Positions 1 to 7,416 of a DNA stretch of 14,597 nt are shown piece after piece. Each line of letters starts with the position of its first letter. Position 1 is the first letter of the stretch. The stretch comes from Clostridia bacterium (GTDB taxonomy: Bacteria > Bacillota > Clostridia > Oscillospirales > Acutalibacteraceae): positions 1-14,597 of the forward strand of contig CAAEVU010000080.1 of assembly GCA_900759575.1 (NCBI GenBank), given 5' to 3'. The translations under genes were made by a program, and so were the position numbers. A model generated the notes under the pieces. It searched no databases and was not told the origin of the DNA. It saw only the letters and a list, made by a program, of their open reading frames with translations.

Positions 1-98
1 ATCTTAGAGTGTTCGTTGCTGAAAGAATAGGTGGTTTTCCAAAATTTCCTCCTGGGTGAAGTCCCGCTGACCATTACCCGGTTGACCCCCAAAACAGA

Positions 99-128
99 GA
101 ATGCCCGGAGCATTTTCCCCGGGCATTC
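99..128 (-). terminator. Rho-independent terminator of the two-headed regulator gene
   Basis: A perfect 10-bp inverted repeat (GAATGCCCGG / CCGGGCATTC, arms 99-108 and 119-128) with a 10-nt loop begins 2 nt past the regulator stop codon. Read on the minus strand it is followed by TCTGTTTT (91-98). Position and shape fit an intrinsic terminator. Confidence 0.75.
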
Positions 129-130
129 CT

Positions 131-1333
131 CTATTGAAGCATATATTTTTTCAAGTCTTTACGGTGGGAGACCCCAAGCTTCTTCTTGGCTACGTCAATG
201 TGTTTTTTCACGGTGTTGGGAGATATATGCAGCAAATCCGCCACATCCTGGGTATTCCACCCCCTGGCTGCCAGCATACACACGGCAAATTCCGTGGTAG
301 TGAGATCGTCCGCCACATCGTGACCTGTAATGGGATTGTGTACTCTGCGCCATCCGGCAGAAAATCGGTAGGTGATCTCGATAATCCTTCTAAAATCTTC
401 GGGCCACCGGGGCTTGATCACAGCCTCCAGCATCCCGCCCAGCAAGCCATGATGCTCTCCCAGCCCCTCGATCAAATCGTCGGGCCGGGCCAGTTCCCAA
501 GCCGCCAACAAATGGGATTGGGCGCGGTCCGTTTGCTTGAGACTCATGGCGTCCATCACCGCTACCAGGTGGAGATAGATCGCAGGGATTGGATACTTCC
601 CAGCACCCATGGCAAGGGCACCCTCTACGACCCCGATACTAAGCCCATAGTCCATCTGCAAGTACAAGTAATGCGCGTACACATACAAGGCGAATGCTCG
701 CAATCCGGGAGGAAGCATGGGCATAAACTTTTGGATGTCCGGCATACCTTCCGGCAAAGGCAAATGCAAGAGCACCGCCCCAGCCGCCGCCACAAACGCC
801 GATGCCGCCTTTGACTCGGGGGAATCATGGCTGCTGGCAAAGATCGCATTCAGCTCGTTCAGTGCAAACCTTGCCTGCTGAATGCGTCCCAGGGATAGGT
901 TTGCATAAGCAAAGAGCAGGCAAGCTGACAGCCGCGCACCCATGTCCTCGCTTTGCAAATACTGTTCCGCCTCCATAGCCGCGGCTTCCGGCTGGCCGCT
1001 GAAATAGTGGTACTCCGCCAGGGCAATATCTCTCCGAGGACCAGAAGCCATTCTCTCCACCGTATCCAGGCACTTGCCTGGTATAAAAGCTGTGTTCATC
1101 AAGGGCATGAGATTCCGGTTTTCCAACAGTTTTCGAGCCAGGCTTCTATCAACTGGAGCCTGCTGCTTCCTTTTCCGTGGGTCGCTGGGCTTTTCCGCTC
1201 CAATAGGGATAGCCCAGCTCTTTCCAAACTTTACTGCTCCAGGCACACGTCCCTCCGTGCAGTATTGGTTCACTCGCCGTTCGGATACGCCCCAACGCTC
1301 CGCCACATCTTGGATGGATTGATAGTCGTTCAC
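131..1333 (-). CDS. Transcriptional regulator with N-terminal excisionase/MerR-like HTH and C-terminal LuxR-type HTH
   Basis: This is a cytoplasmic DNA-binding regulator of about 400 residues. Residues 1-55 (QSIQDVAERWGVSERRVNQYC, then VPGAVKFGKSWAIP) have the pattern of MerR/excisionase-type winged helix-turn-helix domains. The middle is Ala/Leu-rich and helical, possibly TPR-like, and is the likely signal-receiving part. The last 60 residues (LTTTEFAVCMLAARGWNTQDVADLLHI, then SPNTVKKHIDVAKKKLGV) are a clear LuxR/GerE helix-turn-helix. The start is the GTG at 1333, placed 7 nt after GGGAGG. The longer frame back to 1387 would begin upstream of the promoter's -10 box, so it is rejected; an ATG at 1351 is possible but has a weaker ribosome site. 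The gene is monocistronic, with its own promoter and terminator. Targets are unknown. The SLH gene lies directly upstream on the same strand, so it is one candidate, by position only. Confidence 0.85.
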   Translation of the reverse strand: MNDYQSIQDVAERWGVSERRVNQYCTEGRVPGAVKFGKSWAIPIGAEKPSDPRKRKQQAPVDRSLARKLLENRNLMPLMNTAFIPGKCLDTVERMASGPRRDIALAEYHYFSGQPEAAAMEAEQYLQSEDMGARLSACLLFAYANLSLGRIQQARFALNELNAIFASSHDSPESKAASAFVAAAGAVLLHLPLPEGMPDIQKFMPMLPPGLRAFALYVYAHYLYLQMDYGLSIGVVEGALAMGAGKYPIPAIYLHLVAVMDAMSLKQTDRAQSHLLAAWELARPDDLIEGLGEHHGLLGGMLEAVIKPRWPEDFRRIIEITYRFSAGWRRVHNPITGHDVADDLTTTEFAVCMLAARGWNTQDVADLLHISPNTVKKHIDVAKKKLGVSHRKDLKKYMLQ

Positions 1334-1364
1334 TCCAAATCCCTCCCGCATAAATCCTAAATTA

Positions 1365-1394
1365 AGTATAGCCGAATGTGAAGGCACTTTGCAA
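1365..1394 (-). promoter_or_regulatory. Sigma-A-type promoter of the two-headed regulator gene
   Basis: On the minus strand TTGCAA (1389-1394) is followed after 18 nt by TATACT (1365-1370). The expected transcript start is near 1358, just before the GTG start at 1333 and its GGGAGG ribosome site. This promoter excludes the longer reading frame that would start at 1387. Confidence 0.6.
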
Positions 1395-1508
1395 GAGTGT
1401 TCTCACATTGGAGCTCTTTTCTGGCACAGTATGGGAATACAACGCTTTACAAGGCTTTTTCTCCCCTAACACATTTGATGAAAGACAGAAATATTGGAAG
1501 ATAACTAA

Positions 1509-1550
1509 GAAAATCCCCCATTGGGGCAAAAACCGGAACGGGGGATTTTC
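1509..1550 (-). terminator. Rho-independent terminator after the 933-residue SLH protein gene
   Basis: A perfect 11-bp inverted repeat (GAAAATCCCCC 1509-1519, GGGGGATTTTC 1540-1550) with a 20-nt loop lies just beyond the SLH stop codon. On the minus strand the 3' arm ends ATTTTCTTAGTT, giving the U-rich tail. The symmetric A/T flanks could make it work in both directions. Confidence 0.75.
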
Positions 1551-1562
1551 TATTGCTCAATT

Positions 1563-4364
1563 TTACTTAACAAAAGTTAGATCAAAGTTCATCAAGATGC
1601 TGGCAGCCTGGGCGCGAATAGCAGTGCCCTGAGGCTCCAATGTGCCGTCATCGTGACCGTTGATCAGCCCGTTACCGTTTGCCCATTTCAGAGCAGTCTC
1701 GGCCCAAGAGGACACATCCCCTTCATCGGAGAACTGAGCCAGGTTCCCGGTCTTTGTCAGATCGTAATCCTTGTATTCCGCATAGTTGTACATCATTTGC
1801 GCAAACTGCTCACGGGTCACCTTGGCATTGGGAGCAAAAGTCCCATCTCCCATTCCGGCAACGACTCCATTCTGTTCCGCCCATGTGATGGCATCCACCG
1901 CCCAATCGCCAGCAGCGGCAGCATCGGTAAAGGTGGCTTCACCGGTGACTGTGGGTTTGCCCTCCACATTGTAGAGGATCTGTACAGCCATTGCCCGGGT
2001 CAGCTGGGTATTTGGTTCAAACGTAGTAGCGCCCGTGCCAGCCATCAGACCGTTCTGGTACACGTACTGGACGGCCTCCGTGTACCAAGCCTCCCCCACA
2101 TCGGTGAAGGGGTTGTCCCATACAAAGGTGACAGTCACAGTCACACCGCCGGTGGGCTGGGTAAAGGTATACTTTCCATCCCCAATATTTGTCACCGTGA
2201 CAGCCTTCCCGGAGTTATCGAGAACGGTCACACTTCCCACTTTGTAACCCTTGTCCGGGGTAGTGGTGATGGTAGCCGTAGCTCCTTTCTTGACATCGGC
2301 CACAGTCGCAGTACCATTGGTGGTAGCAGCTACGGTGTTGTCATACACAGTAATCGTTGGAACATAGGTATTCAGATCTTCCGGGCGCATGGTATCCTTG
2401 ATATAGTACTCGTCATTCTCCACTAGATCGGCTTCCCCATCAGCGGGCAAATACTCCGTGGAGCCCTCTCCAGTTTCAAAGTGGTTGCCAGTGCTATCCG
2501 CGTTTTCGATCTTCGGTGCGGAAACAACTCCATCAAATTCAAAATAGTTCTTATTCAGGTCGTAAGTACCGCAAGTTTTATTCTCTGTTGGGCTCAATTC
2601 AAAGGCATATCGCACATCGATAAACTTGTTGTTCTGGATGGTGAGGTTCTCCGCCTTCAAAGTGGAATTATCCACCGCAATGGCGCGGTTGGAATTTTTA
2701 AAGGTATTGTCCGTGATAGTCACGCCATCCCCACCAGCTATTGCGGTAATGGAAATGACGCTGGTACGGCTTTCCTCATCTCCTTCATACGCCTCGTCGA
2801 TCAAATCGATTTCATTGCCCGTAACGACAGAACCATTGCCAATACCCGTGATAGCTGCCCGGGAATTCGCTTTAATAGTGTTATTGGTAAAGATCAGAGC
2901 ATAATCGCCGTCATCTTTAGGCTCGCCTTCACCCATTACCACATTTCCCGTATTTTTCACCCCATCGGGCATGGTGAAATCGCAGTGATCAATGGTCAGG
3001 GTGTTAGCACTGTGGTAAATATACCATTGTCCATCATTACTGATTTGCAGTTCCAAATTTTTCAGTGTGTAGACAGCATCCCCACTCTGGCTGAAAATGC
3101 CAGAGCCTTGAGAGGACCGGATCACCGGTTTTATGCCATCGCTCTTGGTCACACCCTCAAAGGTAAGTCTCTTTTTTACGTTGATGGGAGAGGACAGGGT
3201 CACATCTTGAAGGATCTGTATCACCGCGCCGCTCTCTGCATTTTGGACAGCCTCGGTCAAGGTCTTATACCGTGTTTCCTCAATTTGTGCCTCATAATTA
3301 TACACCGTCACTGGTGTACCGTTAATTGTAGCACTGATGGAAACTTTACTTGTGTTAGCTGAGCCTCGGTAGAAAGCGCCGTGCGGGGTGATGGTGTTCG
3401 TCACATCCACGTTTCCAGACATGGCTTTTGTCACCGTGGCAGTACAATTACTGATGGTAGTGTCATTGGTGGAATCCGTATTTACTACACCTACTAAGGC
3501 GCCAAAGTCCACACCGTCTTCTTTATCAGGATCAGTCAGCGTCAGGCTGCCCTCATAGGTGCAGTTTGTCAAGGTGTTGCCATAATGAAGAATACCCAAA
3601 ATGCCGCCCACATCACAGGTTGAGCCTGTAACGTCAATCTTCACATCGCAATCTTGGACAACGTGGCTGCCTTCGCCCATAAAGCCTACCAGACCACCTA
3701 CGTAAGTTCGGTATGCCAGATTCCCCTCAACGCTATCTGCTTTCACATAGCTGCCTTCGTCTCCGGTCACATCTACATTTGTGATATCGGCATAGGCGTT
3801 TTTACCCAACGCGCCACCCACATAGGAAAATCCATTTACTTGAATCAATCCTGTAACGCTGATATTGGAATACTTGGAAGTGTACGGTGTGCCCGCCACA
3901 GCTCCTACATCCAGATAACCTGTTACCTTGGCGTTCTTTAGGGTAAAATTCTTTACCTCGCCAGCACTGGTAAAACCGAACAAGCCTACATCACTCATTC
4001 CGGGTTTGTTGATTAACAGGTTGGAAATAGTGTAGCTACTCCCATCCTCCTTGGCGCCGTCAAAAGTACCTTTAAAAGGATTGCTGGATGTGCCGATGGG
4101 CGTCCATTCCTTATCACCCAAATCGATGTCCGCTCCCAGCTTGACGGTCTTCCCGCTAAAGGTATTGCCCTGGTTGACCAACTGTGCCAGGCCGGCAAGA
4201 TCCGCAGCATCTTCAATAGTGAATATGGTATCATTTCCGTTGTACCATGTGGTATCCACCGTACCGTCCCATGCAGCTGTGCTGCCGTCTGCTGCCAGTG
4301 CTGTCATTGGTACCATTCCTACCACTAGGCAGAGTGCCAACAACCATGACATCAGTTTCTTCAT
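1563..4364 (-). CDS. Secreted S-layer-homology (SLH) surface protein with GLUG-like and beta-helix-like repeats
   Basis: This 933-residue protein is exported and then held on the cell wall. Residues 1-24 are a signal peptide (KK, hydrophobic stretch, cleavage likely after TALA). Residues 40-105 (FTIEDAADLAGLAQLV, DIDLGDKEWTPIG, FKGTFDG) and the following VGLFG, YVGGALG, YVGGLVG and DVGGILG units to about 300 resemble GLUG-motif adhesin-like proteins. Residues 370-660 have spaced ITDNTF/IQNNKF/TGNEI-type rungs, as in right-handed beta-helices. About 680-748 is a small beta-sandwich (GATATITTTPDKGYKVGSV). Residues 750-933 are three SLH repeats, which in this family bind pyruvylated secondary wall polymers. 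The ATG is 8 nt after AGGAGG. No catalytic motif was recognised; binding or adhesion is an inference. Its last SLH repeat is nearly the same as that of the partial gene at the right edge. Confidence 0.9.
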   Translation of the reverse strand: MKKLMSWLLALCLVVGMVPMTALAADGSTAAWDGTVDTTWYNGNDTIFTIEDAADLAGLAQLVNQGNTFSGKTVKLGADIDLGDKEWTPIGTSSNPFKGTFDGAKEDGSSYTISNLLINKPGMSDVGLFGFTSAGEVKNFTLKNAKVTGYLDVGAVAGTPYTSKYSNISVTGLIQVNGFSYVGGALGKNAYADITNVDVTGDEGSYVKADSVEGNLAYRTYVGGLVGFMGEGSHVVQDCDVKIDVTGSTCDVGGILGILHYGNTLTNCTYEGSLTLTDPDKEDGVDFGALVGVVNTDSTNDTTISNCTATVTKAMSGNVDVTNTITPHGAFYRGSANTSKVSISATINGTPVTVYNYEAQIEETRYKTLTEAVQNAESGAVIQILQDVTLSSPINVKKRLTFEGVTKSDGIKPVIRSSQGSGIFSQSGDAVYTLKNLELQISNDGQWYIYHSANTLTIDHCDFTMPDGVKNTGNVVMGEGEPKDDGDYALIFTNNTIKANSRAAITGIGNGSVVTGNEIDLIDEAYEGDEESRTSVISITAIAGGDGVTITDNTFKNSNRAIAVDNSTLKAENLTIQNNKFIDVRYAFELSPTENKTCGTYDLNKNYFEFDGVVSAPKIENADSTGNHFETGEGSTEYLPADGEADLVENDEYYIKDTMRPEDLNTYVPTITVYDNTVAATTNGTATVADVKKGATATITTTPDKGYKVGSVTVLDNSGKAVTVTNIGDGKYTFTQPTGGVTVTVTFVWDNPFTDVGEAWYTEAVQYVYQNGLMAGTGATTFEPNTQLTRAMAVQILYNVEGKPTVTGEATFTDAAAAGDWAVDAITWAEQNGVVAGMGDGTFAPNAKVTREQFAQMMYNYAEYKDYDLTKTGNLAQFSDEGDVSSWAETALKWANGNGLINGHDDGTLEPQGTAIRAQAASILMNFDLTFVK

Positions 4365-4567
4365 GTATCATTCCTCCTATTAAAATAATAATTGATGTAT
4401 GATTATGGGAAGCACAGTCTTCACCATGCTCCCATTTCATCCAGTATTGTGAAAAAATTCAAATATCTTCCCCAAAAAAGGGTGGGACACCTTGGATATC
4501 TCTTACCAGCTCTGGTTTCAATAAGGGTAACTGAATATTCATTTTTATACTTATGTAAATAATAGCA

Positions 4568-4573
4568 TATAAT
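4568..4573 (+). promoter_or_regulatory. Possible -10 box upstream of the 30-residue peptide
   Basis: A perfect TATAAT lies 72 nt before the peptide ATG. The hexamer 17 nt upstream (TTATAC) is a poor -35 and there is no TGn extension. The region is AT-rich, so a chance match is quite possible. Confidence 0.25.
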
Positions 4574-4645
4574 TTTAAATATGTCACTATTAAAGCTGTA
4601 CAATTACTCTTCTTTTTGTTTTTCGCGAATTAAAGAGGTGGTTTT

Positions 4646-4738
4646 ATGGATAAAGTAAAAAAATACATGTCGCATTTCGTGGCAACGTCATGGAACAAGG
4701 GTGTTTTCTGCCTCTTATTCCTGAAGTGTTTTGCATGA
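4646..4738 (+). CDS. Possible 30-residue hydrophobic Cys-containing peptide
   Basis: A short open frame opens at an ATG placed 5 nt after AGAGGTGG, a strong ribosome site for this genome. The product begins MDKVKKYMSHF (basic) and ends with a hydrophobic stretch, GVFCLLFLKCFA, with two cysteines. It is too short for family assignment. The small basic-plus-hydrophobic layout occurs in membrane-active toxins, signalling peptides and leader peptides, but also by chance. It is divergent from the SLH gene and convergent with the ABC operon. No plus-strand terminator follows; the hairpin at 4744-4768 has its T-run on the other strand. Evidence is limited to the ribosome site and the -10-like box. 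Confidence 0.3.
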   Translation: MDKVKKYMSHFVATSWNKGVFCLLFLKCFA

Positions 4739-4768
4739 AAAAACGCCGGAAAGCAGGGCTCTCTGGCG
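4738..4768 (-). terminator. Second (back-up) terminator of the ABC operon
   Basis: The arms 4744-4753 and 4759-4768 form an imperfect stem (one G-U pair, one mismatch) with a 5-nt loop. On the minus strand it is followed by TTTTTT (4738-4743). It lies 33 nt past the primary terminator at 4802-4829, so the two act in series on leftward transcripts. Confidence 0.55.
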
Positions 4769-4801
4769 CTGTAGGACAAAGTTATCTTCATTCACCCATG
4801 A

Positions 4802-4829
4802 AAAAGGCCGGGATTTCTCCCAGCCTTTT
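4802..4829 (-). terminator. Primary Rho-independent terminator of the BlaI/M56/ABC operon
   Basis: A 12-bp stem (AAAAGGCTGGGA / TCCCGGCCTTTT on the minus strand, one G-U pair) is closed by a GAAA tetraloop and ends in a T-run. It lies 13 nt past the stop codon of the last operon gene. Confidence 0.85.
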
Positions 4830-4842
4830 AAATCCATCTCTT

Positions 4843-6699
4843 CTATTCCCTGCCGCTCAACAGCGGAAGCAGCTCCTTTTTAAGATTTCGCTCCATGAGC
4901 AGGTTTCCTGCCACAGCAGTGATAGCAAGGACCACCGCCACCACCACAAGCACCTCCGGATAACCCGTGGCGCAGTCTGGAGGCTTCTCCACCATCCGAT
5001 CCTGTTCCACATCCGTTTCTCCCACACTGTACCGGGTGGAAAAACTCCCTTCATCTCCATACAAAGTTTCATCTACTGGAAGCGTTTCCCCTGCCCAAAG
5101 ACTGACAACTCCACCCAGAATGGCGAATACCGCTGCCACCATCAGCAGTCCACTGAGAATGGAGCGCTTACACTGGCTTTTGCTCCACCCCAACCCACGC
5201 TCTATAGCAACCCGCTTCTGTTGTTTTACCACAAAGAAATAGAGCAGCAGAAAAAGAACCAGCAGCAAACAGAAAAATCCCATCACGCACAAGAGTATTG
5301 CCACACTTCTTGCCTGGGAAACGCTGTCCATGATCTGGGTATAGCCGTTGTCGTCAAAGGTGATGAAGAGAAACTGGCTTTGAGGCAAATCGGCAAAGGC
5401 AGCTTCACAGGCGGCAATGGTGCCGTTTTCAATTTGGAAAGAAGTGGTTGTGGCGCTCATGGGACCATAGTCGGCGATGTTGTCCGCGTCTGAAGCGGTA
5501 ACGGACTTTGCGGGAACGATCACCATGTCTCTTCCCATTTCCGAAGCGCCCAGCTGCACGGATTCGCTGCCTTCCGGGCTGTAGCGGTAAATTCCCACGA
5601 TGGTATATGTATCCTCAAAAAATGTGGGATACACCTGGCCCTCCCTATTTAACAGTGAAAAGTCCAACGCGCTGGATGCGTACCCAAACAGCTGGCTTGC
5701 CGGTGTGTTGTAATTTGCAAAGTACAGGGACAGTGGCAGGGAATCTCCCAAATGCAGTCCATTGGTTCGGGCAAACTCCTCTGTAATGAGACACACAGAA
5801 GCCCCTTCTTGGAATTGTTCCTCTGTGATTTCCTCCCCTTCCACCAGCGTGGCTTTATCCTGGTGGAAAGAAGGCAGCAAGGAGAGGCTGTCCGTGGGAA
5901 GGACCGGGAGAGTAGTATCCAGCCCTTGGAGGGACTCCGCTAAATTGAGCCAATACTGGCCCCGGCCCGTTTCAAAAAAGCCGTCCGTCACTTCCTCCCA
6001 AAGAGTATCCCTATCCGGGACCACTGCGCTTTCCAGCCTATTTCCGGAGCTGTCACACTGGGTGGTATAGGGACACAGAAGTGGGACAAATTCCACGGTA
6101 GTGGAAATTGCCTCCCCATGGGTATTGGGCCAATACTGCATACAAGCAATATAAGTTTTCCCTTTTTCCAAAGTGGGCGGATTCTGGGAAAAATGGTCGC
6201 AGAACCAAAGGGAATCCCCATCGTGATTGCCAAAGAGCACCTGTACCACATCTACCCTTACCGGTTGGGTGGGAACACAGGTTTCCTGGGGTGTAAATTC
6301 CACAATGTAATCGTTGGACGTGGCCTGCCGGGTAGTGGTCGTCTCTAATCCACTGGGAAGATGAGCGCCGTAATAGGGCCGTTTCTCAGGCCCGGCCACA
6401 AAGGGGAACCCCGTTTCCTCCACCATATCTACCGGTAGGAAAGAGTCATACACCGCAGCGGAGGAATGGGTGTAAGCACCCAATGCAGCGTCCCACACAG
6501 AGGAAAGTTCTGTGGCATTCGGAGTCTGCTCCACGGTGGCAAGAGTGGTAAAATTCTCTTCCAAGGAACGGATCTCACCCTCCGCCCGCTGCCACAAGAT
6601 CAATCCTAACACACACAAGGCTGTACTCCCCATGACAGCCAACCCACACAGAAACAGCTTCACCGGTGCACGAAACAACTGCTTCAAACTGTTTTTCAC
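4843..6699 (-). CDS. FtsX/MacB-like ABC transporter permease (large subunit)
   Basis: This is an integral membrane subunit of an ABC transporter, 618 residues. There is one membrane helix at about 14-36, a very large extracytoplasmic domain (about 37-460), a helix at about 465-490 followed by a cytoplasmic KQQKRVAIERGLGWS segment that fits the FtsX coupling region, a third helix at about 513-537, and a fourth at about 581-601 with a short tail. This four-helix layout with a large loop between helices 1 and 2 is that of FtsX/MacB-type mechanotransmission permeases. The start is GTG 6699, 5 nt after GGAGGGAGGA, and overlaps the ATPase stop by four bases (GTGA), which indicates translational coupling. 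The open frame continues upstream inside the ATPase gene, but that part is a shadow. Two unlike permeases flank the ATPase, so a heterodimer is likely (inference). The substrate is unknown. Confidence 0.88.
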   Translation of the reverse strand: MKNSLKQLFRAPVKLFLCGLAVMGSTALCVLGLILWQRAEGEIRSLEENFTTLATVEQTPNATELSSVWDAALGAYTHSSAAVYDSFLPVDMVEETGFPFVAGPEKRPYYGAHLPSGLETTTTRQATSNDYIVEFTPQETCVPTQPVRVDVVQVLFGNHDGDSLWFCDHFSQNPPTLEKGKTYIACMQYWPNTHGEAISTTVEFVPLLCPYTTQCDSSGNRLESAVVPDRDTLWEEVTDGFFETGRGQYWLNLAESLQGLDTTLPVLPTDSLSLLPSFHQDKATLVEGEEITEEQFQEGASVCLITEEFARTNGLHLGDSLPLSLYFANYNTPASQLFGYASSALDFSLLNREGQVYPTFFEDTYTIVGIYRYSPEGSESVQLGASEMGRDMVIVPAKSVTASDADNIADYGPMSATTTSFQIENGTIAACEAAFADLPQSQFLFITFDDNGYTQIMDSVSQARSVAILLCVMGFFCLLLVLFLLLYFFVVKQQKRVAIERGLGWSKSQCKRSILSGLLMVAAVFAILGGVVSLWAGETLPVDETLYGDEGSFSTRYSVGETDVEQDRMVEKPPDCATGYPEVLVVVAVVLAITAVAGNLLMERNLKKELLPLLSGRE

Positions 6700-7394
6700 A
6701 GCACTCCTCCCTCCTTTGGGTCCCACTGTTCCTGGACGCTGACAATGGCCCCATCCCGCATGTGGACCACCACGTCCGCTTGGCTGGCAATGGTCAAGTC
6801 GTGAGTCACCATGATCAGGCAGCATCCCCGCTGCGAGACAAGTCCTTTTAAAATGTCCAGCACGGCGCGCCCGTTTTCCGTGTCCAGGTTGCCGGTGGGT
6901 TCATCAGCCAGCAGCACCTTGGCCTGAGACGCCAGGGCCCGTGCGATGGCCACTCTCTGCTGTTCTCCTCCGCCGAGCATGGCCGGAAATTTCTTCTCCT
7001 GCTGCGATGTCAATCCCACGCTCTGGAGCAGCTCTCTGGCACGTTCTTTGCAGGCTGCCCTGTTTCTCCGCTCTACTTTCATGGGAAACAGGACGTTTTC
7101 CAGCACTGTGAGCAACGGGAACAAATTGAAATTTTGGTAGATCACCGACACATTCTCCCGGCGATATTTTTCAAACCCGATCTGCTTTAAAGGCTGTCCG
7201 TCAAACAGAATCTCCCCACCCGTGGGAGTCCCAAGCCCTGCCAGCAAGGAAAGAAACGTGGTCTTTCCGCAACCAGAAGGTCCAACAATCGCGTAAAATT
7301 TCCCCGGGGAAAAGGTGCAGCTCACACCCTTGAGCGCCTGAGTTCGTTGATATTTCGTCTGATACACAAAGCTGACATCCTTGGCTTCTAACAT
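6696..7394 (-). CDS. ABC transporter ATP-binding protein (MacB/LolD type)
   Basis: This is the nucleotide-binding subunit that powers the two flanking permeases, 232 residues. Visible motifs are Walker A GPSGCGKTT (38-46), Q-loop YQNFNLFPLLT with Q87, signature LGGGEQQ (140-146), Walker B VLLADEP (160-166, catalytic E165), D-loop TGNLD and H-loop H198 (MVTHD). The RRENVSVIYQNFNLFP pattern is typical of the MacB/LolD/FtsE group. The signature Ser is replaced by Gly (LGGGE instead of LSGGE). The ATG at 7394 is chosen because conservation begins with MLEAKDVSFVY. A GTG at 7400 sits closer to the AGGGGTGG ribosome site (5 nt) and could add two residues. It lies 22 nt after the first permease stop and overlaps the next permease start by 4 nt. 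Confidence 0.93.
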   Translation of the reverse strand: MLEAKDVSFVYQTKYQRTQALKGVSCTFSPGKFYAIVGPSGCGKTTFLSLLAGLGTPTGGEILFDGQPLKQIGFEKYRRENVSVIYQNFNLFPLLTVLENVLFPMKVERRNRAACKERARELLQSVGLTSQQEKKFPAMLGGGEQQRVAIARALASQAKVLLADEPTGNLDTENGRAVLDILKGLVSQRGCCLIMVTHDLTIASQADVVVHMRDGAIVSVQEQWDPKEGGVL

Positions 7395-7416
7395 TGCCAC
7401 AGCGGCCACCCCTTTC

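Larger units (their letters stand above)
4365..4842. other. Intergenic region between the SLH gene and the ABC operon
   Basis: This 478-base stretch holds, in order, the AGGAGG ribosome site of the SLH gene (4373-4378, minus), an AT-rich region (4380-4640) in which I see no convincing minus-strand promoter, a plus-strand TATAAT at 4568-4573 with no good -35, a possible 30-residue peptide gene (4646-4738, plus) and two minus-strand terminators (4744-4768 and 4802-4829). A short plus-strand CCCC/GGG hairpin around 4470-4484 was seen, but I cannot assign it a role. Confidence 0.6.

Noticed and set aside
101..814. A 237-codon plus-strand frame opposite the two-headed regulator.
   Set aside because: Low-complexity shadow; it would start within the terminator stem, and the opposite strand has a clear two-domain protein.
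1334..1387. An 18-residue N-terminal extension of the two-headed regulator.
   Set aside because: It lies across the -10 box (1365-1370) of the predicted promoter, while the GTG at 1333 has an ideal GGGAGG site.
2481..3362. A 293-codon plus-strand frame, and others, inside the SLH gene.
   Set aside because: Shadow frames of the SLH gene; no ribosome sites, and the translations have no domain-like features.
4421..4603. A 60-codon minus-strand frame upstream of the SLH gene.
   Set aside because: It needs a TTG start without a ribosome site in AT-rich DNA, and the sequence shows no domain.
6700..6825. A 42-residue N-terminal extension of the large permease.
   Set aside because: It lies inside the ATPase gene; GTG 6699 has a strong ribosome site and the usual 4-nt stop/start overlap, and the extension is not membrane-protein-like.
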